A stretch of 64,000 bases of DNA from Tricholomella constricta (lineage: Eukaryota; Basidiomycota; Agaricomycetes; Agaricales; Lyophyllaceae): NCBI GenBank assembly GCA_013368375.1, contig JAACJP010000057.1, positions 123,994 to 187,993 of the forward strand, given 5' to 3'. Below the pieces are notes generated by a model that did no database searches, was not told where the DNA came from, and saw nothing but the letters and a program-made list of their open reading frames with translations. This document shows, in pieces, positions 45,693-55,806 of this stretch. Positions within the stretch are counted from its first letter, which is position 1; each line of letters begins with the position of its first letter. Made by a program: the position numbers and the translations under genes.

Positions 45693-48557
45693 ATGTCCTC
45701 GACGATAGTGGAGCCTAACACAACCATCCGCTATCAAAACTTCGAAGGTCCCTCCTTCACTCAAAGGAGACCTTCACCACCACCCTTCGAAACCTCCCCT
45801 GCCTCAACAGGACCTCCGATGCAAGGGACTTTCGGATCCAACAGGTCCAGGTTGGAACACCAGATCTTCCAACCTGGCCAACATGAGGGGGATTTTTCCT
45901 CAGTCAGTCAGGACCCACGACGACCCCTACCCCGAACCCCCTCAAACGTATTCAACCCCTCTTACCAACTCGCCACCCCCAACTATCCCCCCTTACCACC
46001 ATCCGCAACGACCTCCGGACCTCCGCTTTCAAGTAACCAGACTCCCGGATCGTACTACGAAAGGTTGAGGCACCCGGAGATGTTCCAGAGGAGGGATAGG
46101 GCACGAGAGGAGGGACAGGGACAGTTCGCTCGTCAACAAAACCCCTTTCTACACGGTTCAGACCACGAAAGGATACTCTACGAACTCCGCATGACGCGAG
46201 AAGAGTTTTCACGACAAGCGCACGAGCTCCTAGTCGAAACCATGGGGATGGATCATCAACCCCGAACACCGGAACAATGGGCCAACCTCGTGTTGTCGAC
46301 CATGCAACTGCACGAAGCCCATCGATTACCCCCACAACTGACGGTGTTGCTACAAATGGGGGGAAACGAAAGAAGGTTACGCGCTCTGGCTGGAGAAATC
46401 CAGACGTCCAACGAGGGAAGAAGATTCTCCGACCCCCAAAGCGCGGGACGTTCCTTCCACATGCCAATTCAGGAGCCCGTTCCCTCCAGAATCGAAACTA
46501 GATTCGAAGAACCTCCACGAGCGACAAGCACGGTCAATACGCAGACAGCTTCGGCTCTACTCAGGAGGATGAACCAAGGGAACGCTCCCCCCAGCCAAGA
46601 AGGGTTCGAACCCACCGTCACACCAGGGGCAGACGCTCGAAGAGCTCCGACGTTCGGGTTCTGGGGAGCCCACAACTTACAAAGAATCCCCGAAGAGAAC
46701 CCCCCTGTCGAAGGACCGTTTTCCAGGCCAAATTCGGGTTTTCAGGGCCCACAGGGGACCTTCGCAAACCAAGAAGGAGTACCTCCGAGGGAACCTGAGA
46801 ACATTCCCCTACCTCCGTCGGAACGGGGAATCCCAACGCCACTGTCGTACGCCCACAGCTACGAACTACGCGAAGAAAACTCGGAAAGAAGAGAGGGAGC
46901 ACCCCCTAGGGCACGAGAAGACTGGCGCCAAACACCACCTCATCTGGCAAGTCAGAACAGGAGGTCACCACAAGGCCCACGCCCAATCTCCCCAAGAGAA
47001 CGACGTGGAATCGGAGCGGACCCCGGCCCCGGTCAAAACGTAAACATCCTCGACGGAAGGCAAGGGACCCAACAACAATTCCCCCAATTCGAACAATACA
47101 GAACTGGATACAACCCCGGACCAGCCCCACCCATACCCGGCGGACGACCGAACCCCCAGTACAACGGACCACCTCCACAGCCCCAACCACCTCCGGGATC
47201 TTCGGGACCACCTACCCCGAGAGGAACTCAATGGGGAAACGGCCCCGGAGGACCAGGAGGGGGAGGAGGAGGTTATTGGGGAAACGGCCCCGGAGGAACA
47301 GGAGGTCCTGGAGGAGGGGGAGGTCACGGAGGATACGGACCACCACAAGGACCAGGAGGCCCGGGAGGCCCCGGAGGTCCCGGAGGGGGAGGAGGAGGCC
47401 ACGGAGGAGGAGGAGGAGGAGGCCCACCCGGAAATCCGGGAGGAGGCCAATTCGCAAACCCTCAACGACCCCCACCTCCACCGCAACAGCTCTTAGGCCC
47501 AAACCAAAACCTGACCCCGGAACAGTACCGACACCTCCTAAACCTGGAATCGAAAATCGACATCAGGAAACCGGACCCCTTCACTGGAAAAGAACCGAGG
47601 AGATGGAAAACCTTCGTCACGGAATGCCTAGTAACGTTTCAAGCCAAGGCGATCACCTACGAACAGGATCACCTGAAGGTGTCATTCGCGAGCTCCTACT
47701 TAAAGGACGGAGCTATGGACTACTTTCGGCTGCAACTCACGTACAACCCCCAACACCCAATGTTCACGAATTGGGAAGGATTCGTACACGAATTAGGATC
47801 ACGCTTCGGAATACCGAACTCGAGAGTGGAAGCCGAGAACAACATTTCGCGACTGAAAATGAAGGAATGGGAAAAGTTCACAGCATTCATCATCAAGTTC
47901 GAACAAGAAGCGTACGAAACAGGCTGGAACTGGGTAGCACTACAGTTCACACTCCGGAAAGCGCTCCCCCAACGAATCCTTAACGTCCTGGCCATCGCAC
48001 CAAGCCCCGAAACCTACGAAGGTTACCGAGATCTGGTCACCCAAATCGACCGGAGGTACTGGGAACATCGCATAGAAAATCCAGAGTCCTACAAACCCCT
48101 CTGGGCGAATAATGCGAACACCTCCAACACCTCCGCACGACCTCCGATGGGACCTTCGGCCGGACCCGCAAGCCGCACGACGCCGCAAACGGCTCAGGGG
48201 AACAGGAACGCACGCTTGAACGCCGAAAGTCACGATCAGGACCCGGACTCAGGTAAGGAAGGTAAGGCGCAAGACCAAGAAATCGCATGGGATGACGAAG
48301 AGGCACTACAAGCCAACAACTTCGGATTCAAGAAGTCAACGCGCCCCTGGGTGAAGATCGATGAAGACGTAAAGCAACAACGAATTCGAGACAAGGCCTG
48401 CATCCTATGCGGTGACCTGGAACACTGGATGCGCGACTGCCCAACAGCAAACACCATGGGCAGAGCCACCTATCTCATCGGCGACGACATCTTCGAATTC
48501 CATCACAAGACAGAAGAGGGAAACGCGGGGGCGATTCAGGACTTGCCCGGGCTCTGA
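45693..48557 (+). CDS. gag: Gypsy Gag polyprotein
   Basis: This 954-aa ORF is read from ATG 45693, 30 nt after the LTR. The N-terminal 550 residues are Pro/Arg/Gln-rich and probably disordered; a Gly/Pro-rich stretch lies at about 47215-47450. The capsid-like domain follows (KIDIRKPDPFTGKEPRRWKTFVTECLV, YFRLQLTYNPQHPMFTNW, SRFGIPNSRVEAENNISRLKM). A CX2CX4HX4C zinc knuckle (CILCGDLEHWMRDC, about residue 905) ends the protein. Gag forms the particle that packages element RNA. The stop TGA at 48555 lies inside a region where the pol frame (-1) is already open. Confidence 0.9.
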   Translation: MSSTIVEPNTTIRYQNFEGPSFTQRRPSPPPFETSPASTGPPMQGTFGSNRSRLEHQIFQPGQHEGDFSSVSQDPRRPLPRTPSNVFNPSYQLATPNYPPLPPSATTSGPPLSSNQTPGSYYERLRHPEMFQRRDRAREEGQGQFARQQNPFLHGSDHERILYELRMTREEFSRQAHELLVETMGMDHQPRTPEQWANLVLSTMQLHEAHRLPPQLTVLLQMGGNERRLRALAGEIQTSNEGRRFSDPQSAGRSFHMPIQEPVPSRIETRFEEPPRATSTVNTQTASALLRRMNQGNAPPSQEGFEPTVTPGADARRAPTFGFWGAHNLQRIPEENPPVEGPFSRPNSGFQGPQGTFANQEGVPPREPENIPLPPSERGIPTPLSYAHSYELREENSERREGAPPRAREDWRQTPPHLASQNRRSPQGPRPISPRERRGIGADPGPGQNVNILDGRQGTQQQFPQFEQYRTGYNPGPAPPIPGGRPNPQYNGPPPQPQPPPGSSGPPTPRGTQWGNGPGGPGGGGGGYWGNGPGGTGGPGGGGGHGGYGPPQGPGGPGGPGGPGGGGGGHGGGGGGGPPGNPGGGQFANPQRPPPPPQQLLGPNQNLTPEQYRHLLNLESKIDIRKPDPFTGKEPRRWKTFVTECLVTFQAKAITYEQDHLKVSFASSYLKDGAMDYFRLQLTYNPQHPMFTNWEGFVHELGSRFGIPNSRVEAENNISRLKMKEWEKFTAFIIKFEQEAYETGWNWVALQFTLRKALPQRILNVLAIAPSPETYEGYRDLVTQIDRRYWEHRIENPESYKPLWANNANTSNTSARPPMGPSAGPASRTTPQTAQGNRNARLNAESHDQDPDSGKEGKAQDQEIAWDDEEALQANNFGFKKSTRPWVKIDEDVKQQRIRDKACILCGDLEHWMRDCPTANTMGRATYLIGDDIFEFHHKTEEGNAGAIQDLPGL

Positions 48558-48559
48558 AT

Positions 48560-48990
48560 CGCGAAGATCTAAAACCGGACCTTGACACTAAACTACGCGC
48601 AACGGCATTATCGACAACGGACACCCGCACAGTAACTCTCTCCTCCCATTCGTCACTGGCATTTCTAATACACCTCACGCCAAACGGAGGAGGAGAAGAC
48701 CCCGAAAACACGCTCATCGACAGCGGAGCTACCGACAATTTCATGGACTCCGACATGGCGACATCACGCGGGCTCCACCTTGAGGAGCTCAAACCCCCAA
48801 TAAACCTTTGCCTATTTGATGGGAACCCTCCGCATCAGGCAAAATCACACACTATACCACCAACGACGTCAGATTCAGTGACGGCACCACTCAGAGGATA
48901 AGATTCCTCATAACGAAACTCCACGAGACAGCGACGATAGTACTGGGACTATCATGGCTGAAGGAGGTCAATCCCCACATAAATTGGAAA
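48560..48990 (+). pseudogene. First, degenerate aspartic protease module of Gypsy Pol
   Basis: In the -1 frame relative to gag, text runs ALNREDLKPDLDT...LIDSGATDNFM...LCLFDGNP. Near 48827-48832 the frame slips by one missing base. It then continues SGKITHYTTNDVRFSDGTTQ...ATIVLGLSWLKEVNP in the frame of the main pol ORF. The DSGAT active-site motif and the VLGLSWL strand are those of a retroviral-type protease. A second complete copy follows directly. Confidence 0.7.
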
Positions 48991-49146
48991 GACCTCTGCA
49001 TCACGCTACGACGGGGGTCAAACGGCAAAATCGAAGGATCACTACCGGACCTCCGAAGGAAAAAGGAAGTCGCTCCAACAACAACAGACACAGGAGCTCA
49101 ACGCTTACCCTCGCGGTCGGCTCGCTCCTTCACGATCGAAGTACAG

Positions 49147-52100
49147 TTGGAGGGATCTGCAACGCGTCTACGTGCACTTATTGATAGTGGGGCGGCGGGC
49201 AACTTCATAACAAAATCCTCGTGTACGAAGCCGGAACCTCTCGCCAACCCCATGACCCTACAACTGTTCGACGGAAACCCCAGCGGAGGCGGAGCCATTT
49301 CACACCATAGTCCCGAAACGATCAAACTCGAGAACGGACTAGAGTATAAGGTCGACCTCCTCATAACACAGTTACATCCAGCCACACCATTAGTGCTCGG
49401 ATTACCTTGGTTACGGGAAGCAAATCCGGACATCGACTGGCGGGAAATGTCCATGACCATGGAACAAGGAGCAGGACTAGCCGCGATATCGCTTTCCCAG
49501 AAGACGCAATGGGGAACCGTGACCCTTGAGGAGGAGGAAGACGTCGAAGCTCCGAAACCAGCCAACCCCCTTTCGGAAAAACAACCCCTCCTCAGGGACC
49601 TCCTGGACGACGACAACGATCAGAACGACACCTCCAGCGACAACATGAAGGAGGAAGACACCCGCCCAAACACCAACGAACCCCAAGAGGAAGTACCAAC
49701 ACCGACAACTGAGTCGCCAGAGGAGGTAATGGGACGGAAACACACCCGAAAACCACCTCCACCCAACTACTTCCCTCCAAACGTTCCGAGGTCCAAATTC
49801 AAACCCCACCCCAAACGGAAACCCGCAACGTCCCCAACGACAGAAACACAGGAAGAAGAGGAAACCAACCCGGAAACGGAGGTCGAAGACGAAACCGGAG
49901 AGAGAGAAGAGGATGTCGAAACACAAAGCATCCGCCTGATCGGAGCGGCGCCATTCGCGAACCTCATCAGGGACGGAGCCACAGCGTTCCAACTACACAT
50001 CTCCCCCACCGAACAGGAAGAACACCTCCATGCCAATAACACCTCCGACGACGAACCCAAGCAACCAAAGACAGAAAAGGAAATCTTTGAGGAAGTCGTA
50101 CCTCCGGAGTACAGGGACTTCGAAGACGTATTCTCAGCGGGCGAAGCGAAAACCATCCCCCCACACCGACCTTACGATCACACAGTGGAACTCGACGAAA
50201 ACACTACCCCTCCTTTCGGAAAGATATACAACATGTCCGAACTGGAGTTGAAAGCATTGAAGGATTACATCGACGAGATGCTCGGTAAAGGGTTCATCCG
50301 ACCTTCGAGTTCGTCAGCGGGAGCTCCGGTACTGTTCGCAAAGAAGAAGGACGGATCACTCCGGCTATGCGTGGACTATAGAGGACTAAATCGGATCACC
50401 AAGAAGAACCGTTACCCTCTACCCCTGATCGGAGACCTCATAGACCGACTTCAAAAAGCAAAAGTATACTCGAAGATCGACCTCCGAGTGGGCTACAACA
50501 ACGTCCGCATAGCTCCGGGACACGAATGGAAGACAGCCTTCCGCACTCGCTATGGACTTTTCGAATACCTGGTAATGCCCTTCGGCATGACAAACTCACC
50601 CGCGACGTTCCAACACTTCATGAACGACATCTTTCACGACATGAACAACGTGTTCGTAGTGATCTATCTCGACGACATTCTGGTTTTCTCGGAGACCTTA
50701 GAGGAACATCACGGACACGTTCGGAAGGTCCTCGAGAGGCTCCGGAAACACAACCTTCATGCGAAACCGGAGAAATGTACGTTTCACACTACGGAGATCG
50801 AATATCTAGGCGTCATCGTATCCCCCGGCGGAGTAAAGATGGATCCAGGAAAAGTCGACGCGATCCGGAAGTGGCCTAGACCGACGAAGGTCAAAGAACT
50901 CCAATCCTTCCTAGGCTTTGCAAACTTCTATCGGCGGTTTATCGACAATTACTCGGGCATAACGAAGAGGTTAAATAAACTCACGCAAAAGGACACAATC
51001 TGGAAATGGGATTCCGAATGCGAAGGAGTCTTCGAGCTATTGAAGAAAGCATTCTCCTCCGCACCCATCCTACGACACTTCGATCCTCAACTACCGGTGA
51101 TACTAGAGTGCGATGCCTCCGACTTCGCCATAGCGGGGATCATCTCCCAATTTGACGAGACATCACAAGACTTACGTCCGGTCGCCTTCTACGCGAGAAC
51201 TATGATAGACGCGGAGCTCAACTACGACATCTATGACAAGGAGCTCCTAGCAATCGTGGAAGCGTTTAAACAATGGAGGGCCTACCTAGAGGGATCTCCC
51301 CACCGCATTCAAGTGTACTCCGACCACAACAACCTACAGTACTTCTCCACGACTAAACAACTCAGTCGCAGACAAGCACGATGGTCGGAATGCCTGGCGA
51401 ACTTCGACTTCCAGATAAACTATCGACCCGGAAGACTGGGAGCGAAGCCAGATGCCCTTACGCGAAGAGCGGACGTGTATCCAAAGAAGGGTTTCGAGCA
51501 GGATCACAACTCCTTCAACAACCGCATCATCATACCCCCCGAACGATTGAACGCGGCCCTAATACTGAACGAGGAGCTCCTACTAAACAATGTCCGGAAC
51601 GCACCCCGAGACGATTTCTTCGAAAGGCATGCACCCAAACCCGGAGAAGAGACCTCCGCATTCTCCCTATCCGATGATCACAAACTACTCCTTCGCGACG
51701 GAAGAATCTATGTACCAGACCATTCCAGATTACGACTCGACATCCTACAGCAACACCACGATCACAAACTGCGCGGACATCCAGGGATCAGAAAGACCAC
51801 ACAACTCATCATGAGGACTTATTTCTGGCCCGGATTACGGAAGGAGGTCACTCGATACGTCCGAAGCTGTCATACCTGTAAAAGAGCGAAGGTCCCACGC
51901 CATAGCCCATACGGATTATTGAAACCACTCCAGATTGGGCGAAGGGCGTGGGCCTCCATATCCATGGACCACATCGTAGAATTACCGGAATCGGATGGGT
52001 ACGACGCCATACTGGTCGTAGTATGCCGCCTCACCAAGCAAAGCATCTTCATACCCTGTCACACAACGGACACAGCAAAGGAACTTGCTCAGCTATTCTT

Positions 52101-53022
52101 GGAACATGTCTTCTCCAAGCACGGACTGCCCGATGACATCATCTCCGACAGAGGCACCCTCTTCGTCTCCCGTTTCTGGAGCTCGCTATGTAAAGCCCTG
52201 GACATCAAATCGAACCTTTCGACCGCGTATCACCCGGAGACCGACGGCCAGACGGAACGAGTAAATCAGACACTGGAACAATACCTCCGGATGTACGTGA
52301 ACTATCTCCAGACCAACTGGCGAACACAGCTCCCTCTGGCGGAATTCACGTATAACAATACGACCCATTCGACCACGGGAGTTTCCCCTTTCTTTGCGAA
52401 CAAGGGTTATCACCCCCGCTTGACAATCTCTATAAAAGATATACCGGCGAAAGAAGCCCAGGAGGTAGCCGTAGACCTCCGGACCCTCCAGGACTACCTC
52501 CGCAAAGAAATAGAGATCGCAAACGAAGCCTACAAACGATTCGCGGACAAGAAGCGGGACCCTACACCAGACTGGGCTGTAGGAACGGAGGTATGGCTCG
52601 ACTGCCGGAACATCAAAACGAAACGCCCCTCCAAAAAGCTAGACCACCGGAGACTGGGCCCCTTCAAAATCCTGCAGAAGATTTCCAGCCATGCGTATCG
52701 ACTGGAACTACCTCCGACACTGAAAGGGATTCACAACGTATTCCACGTCAAGTTACTCGAGAAGCACGAACATGAGAATTTCCCTGGACGATCAGAACCA
52801 CCTCCGCAGACGATCAAAGTCGAGGGCGAAGAACACTACGAAGTGGGACAAATCCTAGATTCCCGAACACGAGGGAAACACGTCCTCTACTTGGTACGAT
52901 GGGAAGGGTACGGCCCCGAAGACGATACCTGGGAACCAGCGGAGAATATGGAGGGAGCAAAAGACATGGCCCTCGAATTCCACCGACTTTTCCCAAGAAA
53001 GCCACGGGACCCCACGATTTAA
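49147..53022 (+). CDS. pol: Gypsy Pol polyprotein (protease, RT, RNase H, integrase, chromodomain)
   Basis: The ORF listed from ATG 49147 is 1291 aa; the frame is open upstream to about 48833. Domains in order: aspartic protease (LIDSGAAGNF near residue 12, VLGLPWL), an acidic linker, RT (LRLCVDYRGLNR, then IYLDDILVF near residue 508), RNase H (ECDASDFAIAG near 656, then DKELLAIVEAF), integrase zinc finger (HKLRGHPGIRK...CHTCKRAK near 870-915), integrase core (SMDHIVELP, SDRGTLF, a late Glu in GQTERVNQTLEQ), and a chromodomain (EVGQILDSRTRGKHVLYLVRWEGYGPEDDTWEP is its span, residues about 1230-1262). The chromodomain would direct integration to marked chromatin. No stop or frameshift is seen. 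Confidence 0.95.
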   Translation: MEGSATRLRALIDSGAAGNFITKSSCTKPEPLANPMTLQLFDGNPSGGGAISHHSPETIKLENGLEYKVDLLITQLHPATPLVLGLPWLREANPDIDWREMSMTMEQGAGLAAISLSQKTQWGTVTLEEEEDVEAPKPANPLSEKQPLLRDLLDDDNDQNDTSSDNMKEEDTRPNTNEPQEEVPTPTTESPEEVMGRKHTRKPPPPNYFPPNVPRSKFKPHPKRKPATSPTTETQEEEETNPETEVEDETGEREEDVETQSIRLIGAAPFANLIRDGATAFQLHISPTEQEEHLHANNTSDDEPKQPKTEKEIFEEVVPPEYRDFEDVFSAGEAKTIPPHRPYDHTVELDENTTPPFGKIYNMSELELKALKDYIDEMLGKGFIRPSSSSAGAPVLFAKKKDGSLRLCVDYRGLNRITKKNRYPLPLIGDLIDRLQKAKVYSKIDLRVGYNNVRIAPGHEWKTAFRTRYGLFEYLVMPFGMTNSPATFQHFMNDIFHDMNNVFVVIYLDDILVFSETLEEHHGHVRKVLERLRKHNLHAKPEKCTFHTTEIEYLGVIVSPGGVKMDPGKVDAIRKWPRPTKVKELQSFLGFANFYRRFIDNYSGITKRLNKLTQKDTIWKWDSECEGVFELLKKAFSSAPILRHFDPQLPVILECDASDFAIAGIISQFDETSQDLRPVAFYARTMIDAELNYDIYDKELLAIVEAFKQWRAYLEGSPHRIQVYSDHNNLQYFSTTKQLSRRQARWSECLANFDFQINYRPGRLGAKPDALTRRADVYPKKGFEQDHNSFNNRIIIPPERLNAALILNEELLLNNVRNAPRDDFFERHAPKPGEETSAFSLSDDHKLLLRDGRIYVPDHSRLRLDILQQHHDHKLRGHPGIRKTTQLIMRTYFWPGLRKEVTRYVRSCHTCKRAKVPRHSPYGLLKPLQIGRRAWASISMDHIVELPESDGYDAILVVVCRLTKQSIFIPCHTTDTAKELAQLFLEHVFSKHGLPDDIISDRGTLFVSRFWSSLCKALDIKSNLSTAYHPETDGQTERVNQTLEQYLRMYVNYLQTNWRTQLPLAEFTYNNTTHSTTGVSPFFANKGYHPRLTISIKDIPAKEAQEVAVDLRTLQDYLRKEIEIANEAYKRFADKKRDPTPDWAVGTEVWLDCRNIKTKRPSKKLDHRRLGPFKILQKISSHAYRLELPPTLKGIHNVFHVKLLEKHEHENFPGRSEPPPQTIKVEGEEHYEVGQILDSRTRGKHVLYLVRWEGYGPEDDTWEPAENMEGAKDMALEFHRLFPRKPRDPTI

Positions 53023-53232
53023 AACGACTCGACGAACACTCATGCACATCACGAAGAATTATGCAAATCCATTTCAAGAAGACAAACTGTGTTATATGTA
53101 TTCGTACCTCCTGGACAACAACATTACGAAAGAGAAACGATACCAAGAAAAAAGAAAAAATAAACGAACTTCAGGTGTAAATATTTGGCAAAAGGAAATG
53201 AAGGAAGTCCAAGACACCGCGAAAAAGACCGT

Positions 53233-55229
53233 CTACTCGATGCGACGACGCTTGGAGGGACCTGCACTGGCAGAGGAACCGTCCTCGCGCCCAACCCCCA
53301 CCTCCCCAACCACCCCTACCTCCAGAGGAAGCATCGACGCGATATCCTGCTCGTCGTCGGCGATCAATTGAGACTGAGACACGAACCCTGCAAGGGCGTC
53401 TTCACGAGTGAGAGATGGACGATGAAGAGCAAGGAAATGCTCGAAGGCGGGAAAAGGGGACTCGGGATCGACGGGAGGGCGAAAAAGCTCGCGGAGAGAA
53501 TGCTGCTCAAGAATCTGGTGAGCGGCGTCGACGATACCCCGGACCGGCGACGCCTCCATCTCGACGAGGGCGCGACGCAGAGCGCCATCCGCAACAAACA
53601 TATCGGATGCGAAAGCAACACGCGCAAGCTCAAGAGCTACAACAAATTCCGGAGGTGAAAAAAGAGAACAAAAGAAGACAAAAGAAAGACTCACCATCGG
53701 TGCGAACGCGAAGGTCCAAGGCATGACCACGCCAATAGTCCCGAACCCCCTGGAGATGGACGACGTGCCCCTTCAGACCCGCAACCTCATCCTCAAGACC
53801 CGCAACCTCCATCCGCAGATCCTCGACCTCGGCGTCACGATCGACGTCGACGACCTCCACAGCACTCGATGTCTGCGCCTGCAGATGAAGGAAACGTTCA
53901 CGCTCGTCGGCGAGTTCGGCTAGGACTCCACGAAAACGACCCTTGTTGCGTTCGCCCTCGGCCTGGAGACGCTCTACCTGGAGGGACAAAGCCTGCGCAC
54001 GCGCGACCTCCTGGTCATAGAGGCGCCGAAGACGGAGGTGCTCCTCAGGCGAAGGAGCAAGAGGGGCAGGAGCAGCGGGGGGGGACGACATCAACATAGC
54101 AGGAGGGGAAGCCTGGTGCAGAACCGGTGAGGGAGAGACCGATTCAGACGAACTCTTTAAAAAGAGAGGCTCCGAGGGCCCGACGATGGGAGAATCCGGA
54201 GAAGCGGCACGCATGGCGGCCCCAAGACGACGAACAGGGAAAGGGGAAACCGAGCTATCGGAGGGGGGAGGAGAATAACCAGGCATAGGCGAAGGGCGCG
54301 CCTCCGGAACAGACAAGCGCGCACCCCCACGACCGACAGGCACAGACCTTCGTCCCTGACCTCGCGTACCACGGAAAATAGCACGAGGAGGGGGAGCAGG
54401 AGGAAGTGAAACGGCACCAGTCCCTACAACGGACGAAGAGGCGGCGGGAAGAGGAGGCGGGATTGGCAAACGCAGGGCGCGACGGATGCTGGTAAAAGAC
54501 ATCGCAACGCCAGTGCGGGAGAAAGTAAAACCCTCGGCGCGAGAGCGAAGCCACTCCAACGGAATTCCCAACTGCCTAGCTGCCACCTCTAGGCCATGGT
54601 CCAACGAAAGCGAGCACAGGGAATGCGCCGCACGACACTCAACACAGGGCAGGGTCCCGCGAAGACGAACCTCCTGAAATCGACAAGACAGCCGACGCGT
54701 CCGACACCGATCACACTAACGAAGACCCCAAAAAGGAATCAGCTGAAACGCTGGACTCGATCGCAGAAGAAGGGCGACATACCGGCTCATGCGCCTCACA
54801 CCACGCCAAGGAGGGAGGAACCCGCACAGCGGTACGCAACACCTCCGCCAAAATCGCATCAGTGAAGAGGGGCCCCCACGACAACGAAGTCGCCGCCGGA
54901 CGCGACACAGGGTCACTAGCAAACTCGAAATCGGCCTCGGGAGTGGTGGAACGAGGGCGACGGATCTGTTGGGATCGAATGGGCAGGCGGATGATCAGAC
55001 GAGGGACAGGAGGTGGGAGAAGAACGGGGGACGACTCGGGGACCGCCCCGTCACTCCCATCGAGAAGGGTGGCAATCCCAGGGAGAGAGGGCGCCGGGGA
55101 AACGGGTTGAGGCGCGTCTAAGGACGCGACGCGCGACCGATCTTCGTCGATCAAAGGCGCCACGTCCGGATCTCGCAAAGCGGGGGCATTAGGAGGAGGA
55201 GACGCGACACGGGGCATAGCAGGCGACAT
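53233..55229 (-). CDS. Spliced gene on the opposite strand inside the Gypsy element, unknown function
   Basis: Three exons (55229-54717, 54673-53695, 53636-53233) join in phase to 631 aa through introns GTGTGA...TTTCAG (43 nt) and GTGAGT...TTGTAG (58 nt). The product is Pro/Ser/Arg-rich at the N-terminus, with a Cys/His cluster CVECRAAHSLC (about residue 180) that could bind zinc. It is followed by LEVAARQLGIPLEWLRSRAEGF. A coiled coil runs from HLRLRRLYDQEVARAQ to LKGHVVHLQGVRDYW, and a basic tail ends KRRRIE. No stop interrupts 1896 coding bases. It is convergent with pol (210 bp apart), and its start lies 219 bp inside the 3' LTR. A nuclear or Gag-like accessory role is possible but unproven. 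Confidence 0.65.
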
Positions 55230-55436
55230 GAGGTCGACAGAATGGAAACAGAAGAAGAAAAACGACCAAGTTTTTCTCTTTTTCGATCTCCGAGATCCTC
55301 AAAACACCCACAAGGACCCACAACCGAGGCCCTCACGTGCCCCTCACGTGACCGCGCGCGCGCACCAAAAAGGAAAAACAAACGCCACACTCCCCGTATC
55401 CGAACATTTTTCCGCGTCTCAGTGGCTCGACGCTTG

Positions 55437-55448
55437 AGGAGGGGGTAA
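55437..55448 (+). promoter_or_regulatory. Polypurine tract of the Gypsy element
   Basis: GAGGAGGGGGTA-type purine run directly before the 3' LTR, the usual start site of plus-strand DNA. Confidence 0.7.
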
Positions 55449-55806
55449 TGTCACGAACGTCCCTAACGACCACCCCTAAAGTCACACCCACTACGCTTTC
55501 CCACGCATGTCCGCCGTACATATATGACACCACTTTCTTTTCGGACACCTTACCTCGATATTACCTATTGTTAAGACTAGTTCTCGATTCTCGTTCTCGT
55601 TTCTCTCTCTCTCTCTCAATCTATTTGGCTTCACACCCGTATCACTTGAGCTCGTTCGTTCGAATTAGCCCCGGTGAACACCTCCGTCAACGCTCACGAC
55701 CTCCGAATACTCCTTCGTAGGCCGTCTTCCTTGACGGACGTCAGGCCTGTCCGCTTCGGTGGTTCCAGAATAACTCTGTAACCGGCGTGCTACACAGGTC
55801 CTAACA
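55449..55806 (+). repeat. Gypsy 3' LTR
   Basis: 358 bp, three transitions relative to the 5' LTR (55487, 55508, 55660). It ends CTAACA at 55806 and abuts the truncated Copia RT. Confidence 0.95.

Larger units (their letters stand above)
45306..55806 (+). mobile_element. Full-length Ty3/Gypsy chromovirus LTR retrotransposon
   Basis: The 10.5-kb element has 358-bp LTRs (TGTCAC...CTAACA) differing at three positions, an intact gag, an intact pol from the second protease module to a C-terminal chromodomain, and a purine tract (55437-55448) next to the 3' LTR. The five bases on either side (CAGAT left, CCAAT right) do not match, so no target duplication is seen. The left flank is the DNMT1 relic and the right flank is a truncated Copia RT. 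About 2.2 kb between pol and the 3' LTR encodes a spliced gene on the other strand. Confidence 0.93.

Noticed and set aside
47231..47983. 250-codon Arg-rich frame inside gag
   Set aside because: It arises from the Gly/Pro-rich gag segment read one frame over; no independent start context or motif.
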